The notes: generated by a model from the letters alone, not told the origin. 64,000 nucleotides of DNA from Flavobacterium reichenbachii (GCF_002217435.1 NZ_MUHF01000032.1:1-64000), one strand, 5' to 3'; positions 44,152 to 53,215 are shown, counted from the stretch's first letter. A program made the numbers and translations.

Positions 44152-44994
44152 TTAATTAGATTTTTTTCTGAATTCAGAAGGGTTCATTCCTTTATGTTTT
44201 CTAAAAACTTTATTTAAGTGACTTTCATCGGAAAAATTTAATTCGTCTGCAATTTCATTAATACGCATATCGCTGTTTAAAAGCCTGGCTTCAATCAATC
44301 TTAATTTATAGTTTGCAATATACTCCTGCAGCGTTTCGCCAGTTTGTTTCTTAAAATATTTTCCTAAATAATGAAGTGAAATATTAAAATGCTCACTTAT
44401 CGCATTTGATTTAAGCTGCTTCGGGTTATAAATATTTTCCTGAATATAATGCAGTATTTCCAAAACCATCTCTCCGGTTGATTCTTTAATATTCTTCGGA
44501 AGTTTTAAAGCAATATTTCTCGCTACAATTGTAATTATGGTATTTACAATTTGTTCAATAATTTTTTGATGGTAAATCTGCTGATTGTCTAGTTCTTGAA
44601 TTATACTTTCTATCAGCAATGAAATTAAAGGTTTGTCAATTTTATTTTTTAGAATACATCCCGGACGATGACTTGCATTTTGAAGAATATATTCCATTCG
44701 TAAAATAGTTTCTGATTGTCCGTTTTGAGAATTAGTTTTAATATAATATTCATTAAACCGAAGAAAAAAGAATTTTGTTGGTGTTGTAATTTCAAACGAA
44801 TGAACATCTTGCGGCGTTATAAGAAATAGATTTCCTTTTTGGTATTGAAATTTATTATCATTAATAACCTGAATTCCAGTTCCGTCAACCACATAAATCA
44901 ATTCAAAGAAATTGTTTTTCCGAATTGTTTTCGGAAACTGTTCCAATTCTTTAAAATCAACTTCAAAAGGAAGATATAAATTCGTATTTGTCAT
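44152..44994 (-). CDS. AraC-family transcriptional regulator
   Basis: A roughly 280-residue regulator with an N-terminal cupin-like sensor (GTGIQVINDNKFQYQKGNLFLITPQDVHSF) and a C-terminal pair of helix-turn-helix motifs (HFNISLHYLGKYFKKQTG and INEIADELNFSDESHLNKVFRKHKGMNPSEFR). The start at 44994 (MTNTNLYLPF) is preferred: a longer frame to 45030 would run over the divergent promoter and its direct repeats. It likely controls the divergent SDR gene and perhaps itself. The effector is unknown. Confidence 0.88.
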   Translation of the reverse strand: MTNTNLYLPFEVDFKELEQFPKTIRKNNFFELIYVVDGTGIQVINDNKFQYQKGNLFLITPQDVHSFEITTPTKFFFLRFNEYYIKTNSQNGQSETILRMEYILQNASHRPGCILKNKIDKPLISLLIESIIQELDNQQIYHQKIIEQIVNTIITIVARNIALKLPKNIKESTGEMVLEILHYIQENIYNPKQLKSNAISEHFNISLHYLGKYFKKQTGETLQEYIANYKLRLIEARLLNSDMRINEIADELNFSDESHLNKVFRKHKGMNPSEFRKKSN

Positions 44995-45004
44995 TAGGCT
45001 AAAA

Positions 45005-45060
45005 TACAATTTTAGTACCAATAAGTACAATTTTCTACGAAAGCTAACTTCTTAATTTTG
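45005..45060 (+). promoter_or_regulatory. Divergent promoter with AraC-type direct repeats
   Basis: TACAATTTT occurs at 45005-45013 and 45026-45034, spaced 21 bp (two helical turns). The nested AGTAC repeats at 45014-45018 and 45024-45028 are 10 bp apart. A -7 box TAATTTTG is at 45053-45060, before the SDR gene. The spacing on one DNA face is typical for an AraC dimer site. Confidence 0.55.
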
Positions 45061-45089
45061 TAACAGATAACAAACTAAAATCTACAAAA

Positions 45090-45650
45090 ATGAGAATACT
45101 TTTAATTGGAGCCAACGGAACAATTGGCAAAATACTGAATCCGGCTCTGGCAAAAAATCATGAAATTATTACGGCAGGAAGAAACAGCGGTGATTTTAAA
45201 ATCGATTTATCAGATTCAAAATCAATAGAAAAATTATTCAACGAAGTAAAAAACATCGATTCGTGCATTTGTGCTGCCGGCGACTGTTATACGGGAGATT
45301 TGCTTTCGCTTGACGAAGAAAAATTAAATATTGGTATTAAAAACAAATTATTAGGTCAGATTAACCTAGTTCTAATCGGGCAAAAATATTTAAATGAGAA
45401 CGGATCATTTATATTGACTTCGGGAAAAATGGGAGACAAACCTGTGAAGAATAATATTAGCAAAGCAATTGTAAATGGCGGAATTAACAGTTTTGTGCTT
45501 TCGGCTTCACTGGAATTAGACAGAGGAATTAGAATAAATGCCATTAGTCCTGCAAAGGTTTCAGACATTCCTGCTGAAGACTTAATAAATGCTTATACAA
45601 AAAGTATTGAGGAGTCTATAAATGGAGAAATTATTAAAGTAAACTATTAA
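45090..45650 (+). CDS. Short SDR-fold protein, lacking YxxxK
   Basis: A 186-residue Rossmann protein: GANGTIGK (8-15) binds NAD(P), CAAGD takes the place of NNAG, and INAISPAKVSD is conserved. The classical Tyr-xxx-Lys is replaced by a stretch without Tyr (NNISKAIVNGG), as in some short SDR groups, so activity may differ. It is divergent from the AraC gene and 9 nt before the lipocalin gene; it probably belongs to that regulon. Confidence 0.8.
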   Translation: MRILLIGANGTIGKILNPALAKNHEIITAGRNSGDFKIDLSDSKSIEKLFNEVKNIDSCICAAGDCYTGDLLSLDEEKLNIGIKNKLLGQINLVLIGQKYLNENGSFILTSGKMGDKPVKNNISKAIVNGGINSFVLSASLELDRGIRINAISPAKVSDIPAEDLINAYTKSIEESINGEIIKVNY

Positions 45651-45659
45651 AATTTAAAG

Positions 45660-46148
45660 ATGAAAAACACAACTTTCTTATTATTACTATTCGTTTTAAA
45701 TTCGGCTCTTGCTCAAAAAACAAAATCTGATTTTTTAGGTTCTTGGACTTTGGTTTCGGTTGAAAATATAAATTCAGACGGAACAAAAAATCTTCCTTAC
45801 GATGTAAATCCTAAAGGCATTTTATTTTTTGATGAAAAAGGAAATTATGCTATCGAAATCTATAAAAATGAAAGACCAAAAATAGTTTCGGGAGATAAAA
45901 ACAAATGTACACCCGAAGAAAATGCTTCTATTGTTCAAGGAAGTAATGCTCACTTTGGGATATATGAAATTGATGAGAAAAATAAGATTCTTACTTTTAA
46001 GATAAAAACAGCATCTTTTCCCAATTGGGAAGGAACCGTTCAAAAGAGATCTTATACTTTTATAAATAATGAACTTAAATATGTTGTAACCAATACAACT
46101 CAAGGCGGAAAAGCTGTTAGCGCAGAAGTTGTCTGGAAAAAATTGTAA
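45660..46148 (+). CDS. Lipocalin-like exported protein
   Basis: A 162-residue protein with a signal peptide (1-18, ending SALAQ) and a lipocalin-like fold signature FLGSWTLVSVENINSDGTK at the start, followed by GILFFDEKGNYAIEIY and NNELKYVVT. Lipocalin_5-type domains bind small hydrophobic ligands. It is co-oriented 9 nt after the SDR gene and likely the second gene of that unit. Confidence 0.8.
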   Translation: MKNTTFLLLLFVLNSALAQKTKSDFLGSWTLVSVENINSDGTKNLPYDVNPKGILFFDEKGNYAIEIYKNERPKIVSGDKNKCTPEENASIVQGSNAHFGIYEIDEKNKILTFKIKTASFPNWEGTVQKRSYTFINNELKYVVTNTTQGGKAVSAEVVWKKL

Positions 46149-46223
46149 CCCAGATTCATAAATCGTTTTCGTAACTATTTGTTATATAATTATAAACCTT
46201 TATCCTTTTAAAAGTTATTTCAG

Positions 46224-46231
46224 TATTTTTG
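46224..46231 (+). promoter_or_regulatory. Probable pgi promoter (-7 box)
   Basis: TATTTTTG matches TAnnTTTG, 34 nt before the pgi start codon. Confidence 0.45.
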
Positions 46232-46265
46232 TTTTTTATAACCACATTTATAATTAAACAACAAA

Positions 46266-47909
46266 ATGGCTTTAAACACAACAAACCCAACTGGGACTGA
46301 AGCGTGGAAAAATCTGCAAAATCACTATAACGCAATTCACGAAACTACGATACAAGAATTATTTCAACAAGACAGTGCCCGCGTTGAAAAATTCAATTTA
46401 CAATGGAATGATTTTTTAGTAGATTATTCTAAAAATAATATTAGTCAGGAAACGATCTCTCTTTTATTGGAGCTGGCAAATTCTATCGGATTAAAAAATG
46501 CGATTGCTGATTATTTTGGAGGCGAATTGATTAACAAAACTGAAAATCGTGCAGTTTTGCACACAGCGCTGCGTGCTCAAGAATCTGCGACAATTAAAGT
46601 TGACGGTGAAAATGTAATTCCGGAGGTTTACGAAGTAAAAAACAAAATCAAAAACTTTACAAAAGAAGTTATTTCCGGAGAAAGAAAAGGTTTTGCAGGA
46701 AAAGCTTTTACCGATGTAGTAAATATTGGTATTGGAGGTTCTGATCTTGGTCCGGTTATGGCTGTTGAAGCTTTACAATTTTACAAAAACCATTTAAATG
46801 TACATTTTGTTTCTAATGTTGATGGTGATCACGTTAATGAAGTAATTAAAAAATTAAATCCAGAAACTACTTTATTTGTAATTGTTTCTAAAACTTTTAC
46901 AACTCAGGAAACTTTATCCAACTCTGAAACTATAAAAGAATGGTTTTTAAAATCCGGTTCTCAGGAGGATATTGCAAAACACTTTGTGGCAGTTTCAACA
47001 AACATTCAAAAAGTTACAGAATTTGGAATTAACCCAGACAACGTTTTTCCGATGTGGGATTGGGTTGGAGGAAGATTCTCTTTATGGAGTGCGGTTGGTT
47101 TAAGCATTGCACTGGCAGTTGGTTTTGATAATTATGATGATTTATTGAAAGGGGCTCACGAAACAGACGAGCATTTTAAATCGGCAGAATTTGACAAAAA
47201 TATCCCGGTAATTTTAGCTTTATTGAGTGTTTGGTACAACAATTTCTTTGGCGCAGAAAGCGAAGCTTTAATTCCGTACACACAATATTTACAAAAATTA
47301 GCACCTTATTTGCAGCAGGCAACTATGGAAAGCAACGGAAAAAGTGTGGGTCGTGATGGAAAACCGGTAAATTATCAAACGGGAACTATTATCTGGGGAG
47401 AGCCTGGAACGAATTCGCAACATGCTTTTTTTCAATTAATCCATCAGGGAACAAAAGTAATTCCGACGGATTTTATCGGATTCGTAAAACCTTTGTACGG
47501 AAATGAAGATCATCACGATAAGTTGATGTCTAACTTTTTCGCGCAAACGGAAGCGTTAATGACTGGAAAAACAGCAGCACAGGTACAAGCTGAATTTGAC
47601 AAACAAGGATTATCTGCTGAGAAAGCATCTTATTTACTGCCTTTCAAAGTTTTTACAGGAAACAAACCGACAAACACAATTCTGATTCAGAAATTAACTC
47701 CAAAAACCTTGGGTTCTTTGATCGCATTATACGAACACAAAATATTTGTACAGGGAATTATCTGGAATATTTTTAGTTTTGATCAATGGGGAGTTGAATT
47801 AGGAAAGCAGCTTGCCAATTCTATTTTGGAAGAAATTAACACAAAAACGGTTAAAAATCATGACAGTTCTACTTCATTTTTATTAAACCATTTTCTAAAA
47901 AATAAATAA
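46266..47909 (+). CDS. pgi: Glucose-6-phosphate isomerase
   Basis: A 547-residue glycolytic enzyme interconverting glucose-6-P and fructose-6-P. The phosphate-binding region GIGGSDLGPVMAVEAL (about 154-169), the SKTFTTQET stretch (near 208-216) and the active-site segments VGGRFSLWS and EPGTNSQHAFFQLIHQG are all conserved. The length matches the large proteobacterial-type PGI. It stands alone with its own promoter and terminator. Confidence 0.97.
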   Translation: MALNTTNPTGTEAWKNLQNHYNAIHETTIQELFQQDSARVEKFNLQWNDFLVDYSKNNISQETISLLLELANSIGLKNAIADYFGGELINKTENRAVLHTALRAQESATIKVDGENVIPEVYEVKNKIKNFTKEVISGERKGFAGKAFTDVVNIGIGGSDLGPVMAVEALQFYKNHLNVHFVSNVDGDHVNEVIKKLNPETTLFVIVSKTFTTQETLSNSETIKEWFLKSGSQEDIAKHFVAVSTNIQKVTEFGINPDNVFPMWDWVGGRFSLWSAVGLSIALAVGFDNYDDLLKGAHETDEHFKSAEFDKNIPVILALLSVWYNNFFGAESEALIPYTQYLQKLAPYLQQATMESNGKSVGRDGKPVNYQTGTIIWGEPGTNSQHAFFQLIHQGTKVIPTDFIGFVKPLYGNEDHHDKLMSNFFAQTEALMTGKTAAQVQAEFDKQGLSAEKASYLLPFKVFTGNKPTNTILIQKLTPKTLGSLIALYEHKIFVQGIIWNIFSFDQWGVELGKQLANSILEEINTKTVKNHDSSTSFLLNHFLKNK

Positions 47910-47940
47910 AACTTAAGAGAAGTTTTTTTACAACCATCTG

Positions 47941-47976
47941 AAACGCCTTAATTTAATAAAAATTAAGGCGTTTTTT
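47941..47976 (+). terminator. pgi terminator
   Basis: A perfect 14-bp stem (AAACGCCTTAATTT with its complement at 47960-47973) is followed by a T run. The 320-nt gap 47910-48229 holds this terminator, about 170 nt with no recognisable feature, and then the receptor promoter. Confidence 0.92.
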
Positions 47977-48161
47977 CTTATAAATGAATCTAAAACAGTA
48001 AAAAAGAGCTTATTTTTGAGCGTTTTACACTACAAAACTGTTCAAATTATTATCATTTTAACAAAAAGGTATTATCAGAATTAAAGAAATCATTATTTTG
48101 TTTAACGAAAAAAGAAAAAATCATTTTAATGCGCAGCACATTAGACAAAACTGACTTTTCT

Positions 48162-48204
48162 TAACATTACGATAACATTATCCGATTTAATTGTTATAAT
48201 TTTG
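48162..48204 (+). promoter_or_regulatory. TonB-dependent receptor promoter with direct repeat
   Basis: TAATTTTG (48197-48204) is a -7 box 25 nt before the receptor start. Two copies of TAACATTA (48162-48169 and 48173-48180), 11 bp apart, lie just upstream where an activator might bind. Confidence 0.5.
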
Positions 48205-48229
48205 CCAAAAACAATAAACTAAATAACAA

Positions 48230-51055
48230 ATGATGAAAATGAAAAATTGGTTACTTACCGGACTATTATTTATGATAGTTTCAACCGTATTTTCTCAAGG
48301 AAAAATTACTGGTATAATTACCGATGGCTCAGGTGGAAGTTTACCTGGTGCAAACGTTGCTATTAAAGGTTCTAACACTGCGACTTCAACAGATTTCGAC
48401 GGTAAATTTTCGCTTGATGCAAAAATTAGTACTGGAGAAGTAGTTATCACTTACTTAGGTTATGATAGTAAAACTGTAAAGTTTACTGTTTCAAACAACG
48501 GAGTAGCTGATTTAGGCGAAATCGTTTTGGCTTCAAATTCTAACGAATTGAGCGAAATTGTTGTAAAAAGTTCGGTAGTAGATATCGCTAAAGACAGAAA
48601 AACTCCTGTTGCGGTTTCTACAATTAAAGCTGCTGAAATTCAACAAAAATTAGGAACACAAGAATTTCCTGAAATCTTAAAAAACACTCCTTCGGTATAT
48701 GCTACTAAAGCAGGTGGTGGATTTGGAGATTCTAGTATCAGAATTCGTGGTTTTACCCAAAATAACATTGCTGTTATGATCAACGGTATGCCGGTTAATG
48801 ATATGGAAAATGGTTCTGTTTACTGGAGTAACTGGGCTGGTTTATCTGATGTTGCTTCTGCTATTCAAGTACAAAGAGGTTTAGGTGCTTCTAAACTTAT
48901 AACACCATCTGTTGGTGGTACTATCAATATTGTTACTAAATCTTCTGACATGAAAGAAGGCGGATCAGTTTCTTCTGGTTTTGGTAACGGTAATTATTTT
49001 AAAATTCAAGGTTCTTACAACACTGGAAAATTAGACAGCGGTCTTTCTGCTTCTGTATTATTATCTCAAACTATGGGTCAAGGTTATATTCAAGGAACTG
49101 ACTTTGAAGGATCTAACTACTACGTAGCTTTAGGATATGCTAATAAAAGTGATTCACATAACTTTCAATTAACTGTAACTGGTGCACCACAATGGCACAA
49201 CCAAAGATCTACAGTTTCTACAATTGCAACTTACCAAAAATATGGTTCTATCGAAAATCCAAATACAAGATACAATCCAGATGCAGGATTCTTGAATGGT
49301 GAGGCATATAATATCAGAAAAAACTACTACCACAAACCGGTAGCTTCTTTTAACTGGGATTACAAAATCAACGAAACAACTAAATTATCTTCTGTACTTT
49401 ACGCTTCTATGGGACGTGGAGCTGGAGCAAGTGCTGCAGGTGGTATTAGAGGAAAATCTTACAGTGACTTAGTTGCTTTTAGAACTGCTGACGGTTTAGT
49501 TGATTACGACAAAATTGTTGCTTACAACTCTGGACAATCAGTTTACATTAACGGTTTTACAGGATTACAAACTAGAGCTAAAGTTAATGGTCTTTACCAA
49601 AATACTTTCTCTTCTGGTTCTAATGCAAATACTGCTGCTGCTGCAAGCACAGGAACTACAGGTATTTCTCAAACTTCATCTATCAACTCTCATGACTGGT
49701 ATGGTGCAGTAATCAACTTGAACAAAAAATTATCTCAGACTTTAACTTTAGATTTTGGTCTTGATGCTAGAACTTATACAGGATACCACTTTACAGTAGT
49801 AAACGATTTATTAGGAGGAAACGAATTTTATGACGTTCTTCAACAAAGTTCTTTACCAGCAGGAAATCACATCACAACTACTTATCCAACATCTGTTCAA
49901 TGGAATGTTTTTGATAAGAAAGATTATGAAAAAGTTTCTTTTAACAGTACTGGAAAAGTTAAATGGTACGGAGTATTTACTCAATTAGAGTACTCTAAAA
50001 ACAACTTAACTGCATTTGTACAAGGTGCACTTTCTCAACAAGGATACAAAAGAGAAGATACTTTCGTATACTTGCCAACAAATCCATTGTCTTCTACTCC
50101 TTACAAAAACATCTTAGGTGGTAACGTAAAAGGAGGAGCAAACTACAACATTAGCGAAAAAAGTAATGTTTTTGTAAATGCTGGTTATTATGATAAACAA
50201 CCATTCTTTAACTCTGTTTATCCTAACAACAAATCTACATTAAACCCGAACTTGACTAACGAAAAAATTACAGGTTTTGAGGCTGGATACGGTTTCCGTT
50301 CTAAATATTTTACTGCTAACGTAAACGTTTATAACACAACTTGGAATGACAGATACTTAAAAGGTAACGCACTTCCAACATCTGCAACTATTCCTGCAAA
50401 TACTACTTATACAGAATTCGTAGGTCTTAATGAGGTACACTCAGGAGTTGAGATCGAAGCAAATTCTAAAATTACAGACAAGTTAAGATTTAACGGTATG
50501 TTCTCTTACGGAATCTGGGAATACAAAGGAAATGCAACTGTAAACGCTTATTACCAAGCAGATAACACACCAGTACCAGGATTCCAAGGAACTACAATTT
50601 ACATGGACAAAGTAAAAGTAGGTGATGCTGCACAAATGACTGCATCTTTAGGAGCATCTTACGAAGTTTTAACAAGAGTTACTGTTGATGCTAACTACAA
50701 CTTTAATAACAAATTGTACGCTGGAATTAACCCAGTAAACTTTACTAGCCCTACAAACAAAGGATCTTTAGAATTACCTTCTTACGGTCTTGTAGATGCA
50801 GGTTTCTCATACAAAATGTTAGTAGGTCAAAACAAAGACAAATCTGTTAACTTCAGATTAAACGTAAACAACTTGTTCGACAAAGTTTACATCGCTGAGT
50901 CAAGAACTAACACATTTGCTGATGATTTCGTATCTGGTACATCTGGACCAACTTACGCTTCTTCAGGACAAGTTTACAAAGGTATCGCTACAAACAACCA
51001 AGTATTCTTTGGTTTTGGTAGAACTTGGAACTTTACATTACGTTACGATTTCTAA
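48230..51055 (+). CDS. TonB-dependent receptor with CarboxypepD_reg domain
   Basis: A 941-residue outer-membrane receptor. A signal peptide (1-23, ending TVFSQ) precedes a carboxypeptidase-like regulatory domain (about 24-100, GKITGIITDGSGGSLPGANV), a plug domain (about 120-250 with IRGF and GGTINIVTKSS) and a large beta-barrel ending FTLRYDF (terminal Phe). No SusD partner follows, so it is not a classical polysaccharide locus; the ligand (metal, vitamin or peptide) is unknown. Codon use looks strongly biased (AAC, TTC, GGT, ACT), a sign of high expression. An own promoter and terminator flank it. Confidence 0.93.
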   Translation: MMKMKNWLLTGLLFMIVSTVFSQGKITGIITDGSGGSLPGANVAIKGSNTATSTDFDGKFSLDAKISTGEVVITYLGYDSKTVKFTVSNNGVADLGEIVLASNSNELSEIVVKSSVVDIAKDRKTPVAVSTIKAAEIQQKLGTQEFPEILKNTPSVYATKAGGGFGDSSIRIRGFTQNNIAVMINGMPVNDMENGSVYWSNWAGLSDVASAIQVQRGLGASKLITPSVGGTINIVTKSSDMKEGGSVSSGFGNGNYFKIQGSYNTGKLDSGLSASVLLSQTMGQGYIQGTDFEGSNYYVALGYANKSDSHNFQLTVTGAPQWHNQRSTVSTIATYQKYGSIENPNTRYNPDAGFLNGEAYNIRKNYYHKPVASFNWDYKINETTKLSSVLYASMGRGAGASAAGGIRGKSYSDLVAFRTADGLVDYDKIVAYNSGQSVYINGFTGLQTRAKVNGLYQNTFSSGSNANTAAAASTGTTGISQTSSINSHDWYGAVINLNKKLSQTLTLDFGLDARTYTGYHFTVVNDLLGGNEFYDVLQQSSLPAGNHITTTYPTSVQWNVFDKKDYEKVSFNSTGKVKWYGVFTQLEYSKNNLTAFVQGALSQQGYKREDTFVYLPTNPLSSTPYKNILGGNVKGGANYNISEKSNVFVNAGYYDKQPFFNSVYPNNKSTLNPNLTNEKITGFEAGYGFRSKYFTANVNVYNTTWNDRYLKGNALPTSATIPANTTYTEFVGLNEVHSGVEIEANSKITDKLRFNGMFSYGIWEYKGNATVNAYYQADNTPVPGFQGTTIYMDKVKVGDAAQMTASLGASYEVLTRVTVDANYNFNNKLYAGINPVNFTSPTNKGSLELPSYGLVDAGFSYKMLVGQNKDKSVNFRLNVNNLFDKVYIAESRTNTFADDFVSGTSGPTYASSGQVYKGIATNNQVFFGFGRTWNFTLRYDF

Positions 51056-51080
51056 TATTTAGAATCTAAATAAATACCAT

Positions 51081-51119
51081 GAGCGGCATTGACTTTTAAG
51101 TTTAATGCCGCTTTTTTTT
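51081..51119 (+). terminator. Receptor gene terminator
   Basis: A perfect 9-bp stem AGCGGCATT (51082-51090) with AATGCCGCT (51104-51112) is followed by a run of T. Confidence 0.9.
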
Positions 51120-51131
51120 AGCCTTTTTTGT

Positions 51132-51139
51132 TATATTTG
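51132..51139 (+). promoter_or_regulatory. Promoter of the 51162 membrane gene
   Basis: TATATTTG matches the -7 consensus, 22 nt before ATG 51162. It lies directly after the receptor terminator. Confidence 0.5.
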
Positions 51140-51161
51140 TTTTAAACAAAAAACACAGTTT

Positions 51162-51587
51162 ATGTATAATTTTCTACAAAAATTTCATTCCGGCTGGGCA
51201 TATTTAGCACTTTTGCTTTTGCTTGTTGCAGTCGTAAATGCGATAATTGGAGTAATGTCTAAGAAAGATTTTACAGCCAAAGACCGCAAAATTGCTCTGT
51301 TTGCCTTAATTGGAACTCATACCCAATTATTGATTGGATTAATTCTTTATTTTGTTTCTCCACTTGGAAAAGCAGCATTTGGACAAATGTCTAATGCAGA
51401 ATTAAGATTAACTTCTTTAGAGCATCCGCTAATTAATATTATTGCTATTATTCTGATCACTATTGGATGGTCTAAACATAAAAAGCTGATTAACAGCGAA
51501 TCAAAATTTAAAACTTTTGCTATTTTCTACGGATTAGGATTGTTGCTAATTTTAAGTAGAATTCCATGGAACCTATGGTTTCAATAA
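51162..51587 (+). CDS. Four-helix membrane protein, cytochrome b-like annotation
   Basis: A 142-residue integral membrane protein with about four spans (roughly 12-32, 46-66, 88-104 and 117-135). It starts MYNFLQKFHSGWAYLALL. Conserved His in the first and second helices (FHSGW, GTHTQ) and in LEHPL may bind heme, so relatives tend to be called cytochrome b. I see no other proof of heme. The ATG at 51162 is used; an upstream in-frame start would run into the terminator. Confidence 0.7.
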   Translation: MYNFLQKFHSGWAYLALLLLLVAVVNAIIGVMSKKDFTAKDRKIALFALIGTHTQLLIGLILYFVSPLGKAAFGQMSNAELRLTSLEHPLINIIAIILITIGWSKHKKLINSESKFKTFAIFYGLGLLLILSRIPWNLWFQ

Positions 51588-51598
51588 CCAATCAAATT

Positions 51599-51627
51599 AA
51601 GTCCTAAAATTGTAGGACTTTTTTTAT
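51599..51627 (+). terminator. Rho-independent terminator
   Basis: AAGTCCTA (51599-51606) pairs with TAGGACTT (51613-51620), followed by T residues. It ends the 51162 gene. Confidence 0.85.
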
Positions 51628-51675
51628 TTCGGCATATTATTTGTACAAACTCCCCAAGTCTGAAAAAAATAAACT

Positions 51676-52170
51676 ATGAGAATTAAAAAAAACATCGTTA
51701 CGACATTAATTATATCATTATTTTTAAGTTGTATAACCAATATTACAAGCCAAACCAAACAACCTGCAGAATCAAAAACAGCTCAGGATACGGTAAAAAA
51801 TTTCAAACCAAATATCATTGCCTTACCTACAGCAGACTCGATATTTACTGATAAAGGCTTAAAATTAAAACAATACAAAAAAAATGCTCACGCTTCTTAT
51901 TATTCTGACCGTTTTAACGGTAAAAAAACAGCAAACGGAAGCAGGTTTAACAACAGCAAATATACCGCGGCACATAAAAAACTTCCTTTTGGAACTCGGG
52001 TAAAAGTTACCAATGAAGCCAATGGAAAGTTTGTAATTGTAAAAATAACCGATCGCGGGCCTTTTGTAAAAACCCGTGAAATAGATCTCTCAAAAAGAGC
52101 GTTTATGGAAATTACAAAGAATAAAGGTGCCGGAAAAATGATGGTAACTATTGAAACTATTATAGAATAA
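51676..52170 (+). CDS. RlpA-like DPBB lipoprotein
   Basis: A 164-residue protein with an SPII-type signal (LFLSC, Cys19) and a C-terminal double-psi beta-barrel: ASYYSDRFNGKKTANGSRF (about 75-93), then FGTRVKVTNEANGK and ITDRGPFVKTREIDLSKRAF, with the catalytic-type Asp in DRGPF. RlpA proteins are lytic transglycosylases acting on glycan strands without stem peptides. There is no SPOR domain, so septal targeting is unlikely. Ended by a terminator shared with the convergent DinB gene. Confidence 0.85.
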   Translation: MRIKKNIVTTLIISLFLSCITNITSQTKQPAESKTAQDTVKNFKPNIIALPTADSIFTDKGLKLKQYKKNAHASYYSDRFNGKKTANGSRFNNSKYTAAHKKLPFGTRVKVTNEANGKFVIVKITDRGPFVKTREIDLSKRAFMEITKNKGAGKMMVTIETIIE

Positions 52171-52174
52171 AAAA

Positions 52175-52200
52175 ATCCCGCTAGATGCGGGATTTTTTTT
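52175..52200. terminator. Bidirectional terminator
   Basis: ATCCCG (52175-52180) pairs with CGGGAT (52188-52193) and is flanked by A and T runs, between convergent genes. Confidence 0.88.
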
Positions 52201-52202
52201 TA

Positions 52203-52658
52203 TTAAACAAATTTTCTAATGCTCATGATTACACCGGTATGAAGTCCTTCGTGGTAATTATTAAACTGAAACGCTTGTTCAATATCTCGAATTGTATTAC
52301 CTAAACTGGTGGTATATTCATAAAAATTCACAAACAAATTGTCAGCATAATCTTTTTGAGTTTTCTCTAAGGTTGCAGAAAGTAATTCTTTGATTTCATC
52401 AACTTCTTCTTGCGAAACGTCTCCTTCTGGTTTTGCTCCTTTAGAATACTTAAGGATAAAGTCTTGAGAAACCAAGGCAGGCAGACCTGATAATTTATAA
52501 ACCAATGCCTGCTGAACGGCCACACAATGCGCGGCATTCCAAATAATATTATTATTAAAACCCTGCGGAATTTTATTTAGCTGCTCTAAAGAATAATTAT
52601 CTAAAATTTTCAAAAGAACTTCCCTAATTACTCTGTGTGCTTCAAAAACTGATTTCAT
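52203..52658 (-). CDS. DinB-family four-helix protein
   Basis: A 151-residue DinB_2-type protein. His residues in WNAAHCVAVQQ (about 40-50), one in EAHRVIRE and one in NNYHEGLHTGVI near 134-145 can form the metal site typical of the DinB/YfiT superfamily. Members are metal-dependent thiol (bacillithiol) S-transferases or have no known role. It is monocistronic, divergent from the ArsC-like gene. Confidence 0.85.
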   Translation of the reverse strand: MKSVFEAHRVIREVLLKILDNYSLEQLNKIPQGFNNNIIWNAAHCVAVQQALVYKLSGLPALVSQDFILKYSKGAKPEGDVSQEEVDEIKELLSATLEKTQKDYADNLFVNFYEYTTSLGNTIRDIEQAFQFNNYHEGLHTGVIMSIRKFV

Positions 52659-52734
52659 AATTTTATTTTTTTTTCTAAAATTAGTTAATTTTAAGTTTCA
52701 AATGGATTTTCTTTGCATTCTTAAACTTAATATC

Positions 52735-53085
52735 ATGAACAAAATATATTATCTGGCTTCTTGCGATACCTGCAGAAAAATCATTAAGAATTTACCGGAA
52801 AACGATTTGGTTTTTCAGGACATTCGTCAAAATCCGATAACTGAAGCAGAATTGGAAGAAATGTATAAACTTTCTGGAAGTTACGAAGCATTGTTTAGCA
52901 AAAAAGCGCAATTGTACAAATCAATGGATTTGAAAAACAAGTCGTTGACGGAAGCTGATTTTAAAAAGTATATTTTGGAACATTACACTTTTTTAAGCCG
53001 TCCGGTTTTTATTATTGAGGATAAAATTTATATTGGCAACAGCCAGCAGAATATTCTTCAGGTTACAAAAGCTTTACAAAAATAA
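52735..53085 (+). CDS. ArsC/Spx-family protein
   Basis: A 116-residue thioredoxin-fold protein with CDTC (10-13) at the N-terminal active site and SRPVF near residue 90, the usual ArsC-family cis-Pro block. It resembles the arsenate reductase/Spx superfamily. Arsenate reduction is not certain, since no ars genes are nearby. ATG 52735 is chosen because the typical family start MNKIYYLASCDTCRK begins there. A weak -7 box TTTCTTTG lies at about 52707-52714. Confidence 0.8.
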   Translation: MNKIYYLASCDTCRKIIKNLPENDLVFQDIRQNPITEAELEEMYKLSGSYEALFSKKAQLYKSMDLKNKSLTEADFKKYILEHYTFLSRPVFIIEDKIYIGNSQQNILQVTKALQK

Positions 53086-53106
53086 AAACCCTAAAGTTGT
53101 AAGGTT

Positions 53107-53215
53107 TTCGGCTGCGTTAGGGATAGCAGTGGAAATCCTTTTGTGGAGCTTTTTCTGCTCCACAAAAGATTGAAACGAATAGCCCCACCGAAGGGAACGC
53201 CCAAAGACTTTTTTT
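53107..53215 (+). ncRNA. GC-rich structured element between arsC-like gene and yicC
   Basis: About 100 nt, clearly more GC-rich than its surroundings and not coding. A perfect 12-bp stem CTTTTGTGGAGC (53138-53149) with GCTCCACAAAAG (53157-53168) sits inside an outer pairing GCGTT (53114-53118) with AACGC (53196-53200). Fixed single-strand stretches GGATAGCAGTGG and GATAGCCCC-like (AATAGCCCC) flank the inner stem. A run of T follows at 53209-53216, so it may also end transcription. I recall similar sequence as a dispersed element in flavobacterial genomes, but cannot name a described family. Confidence 0.5.
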
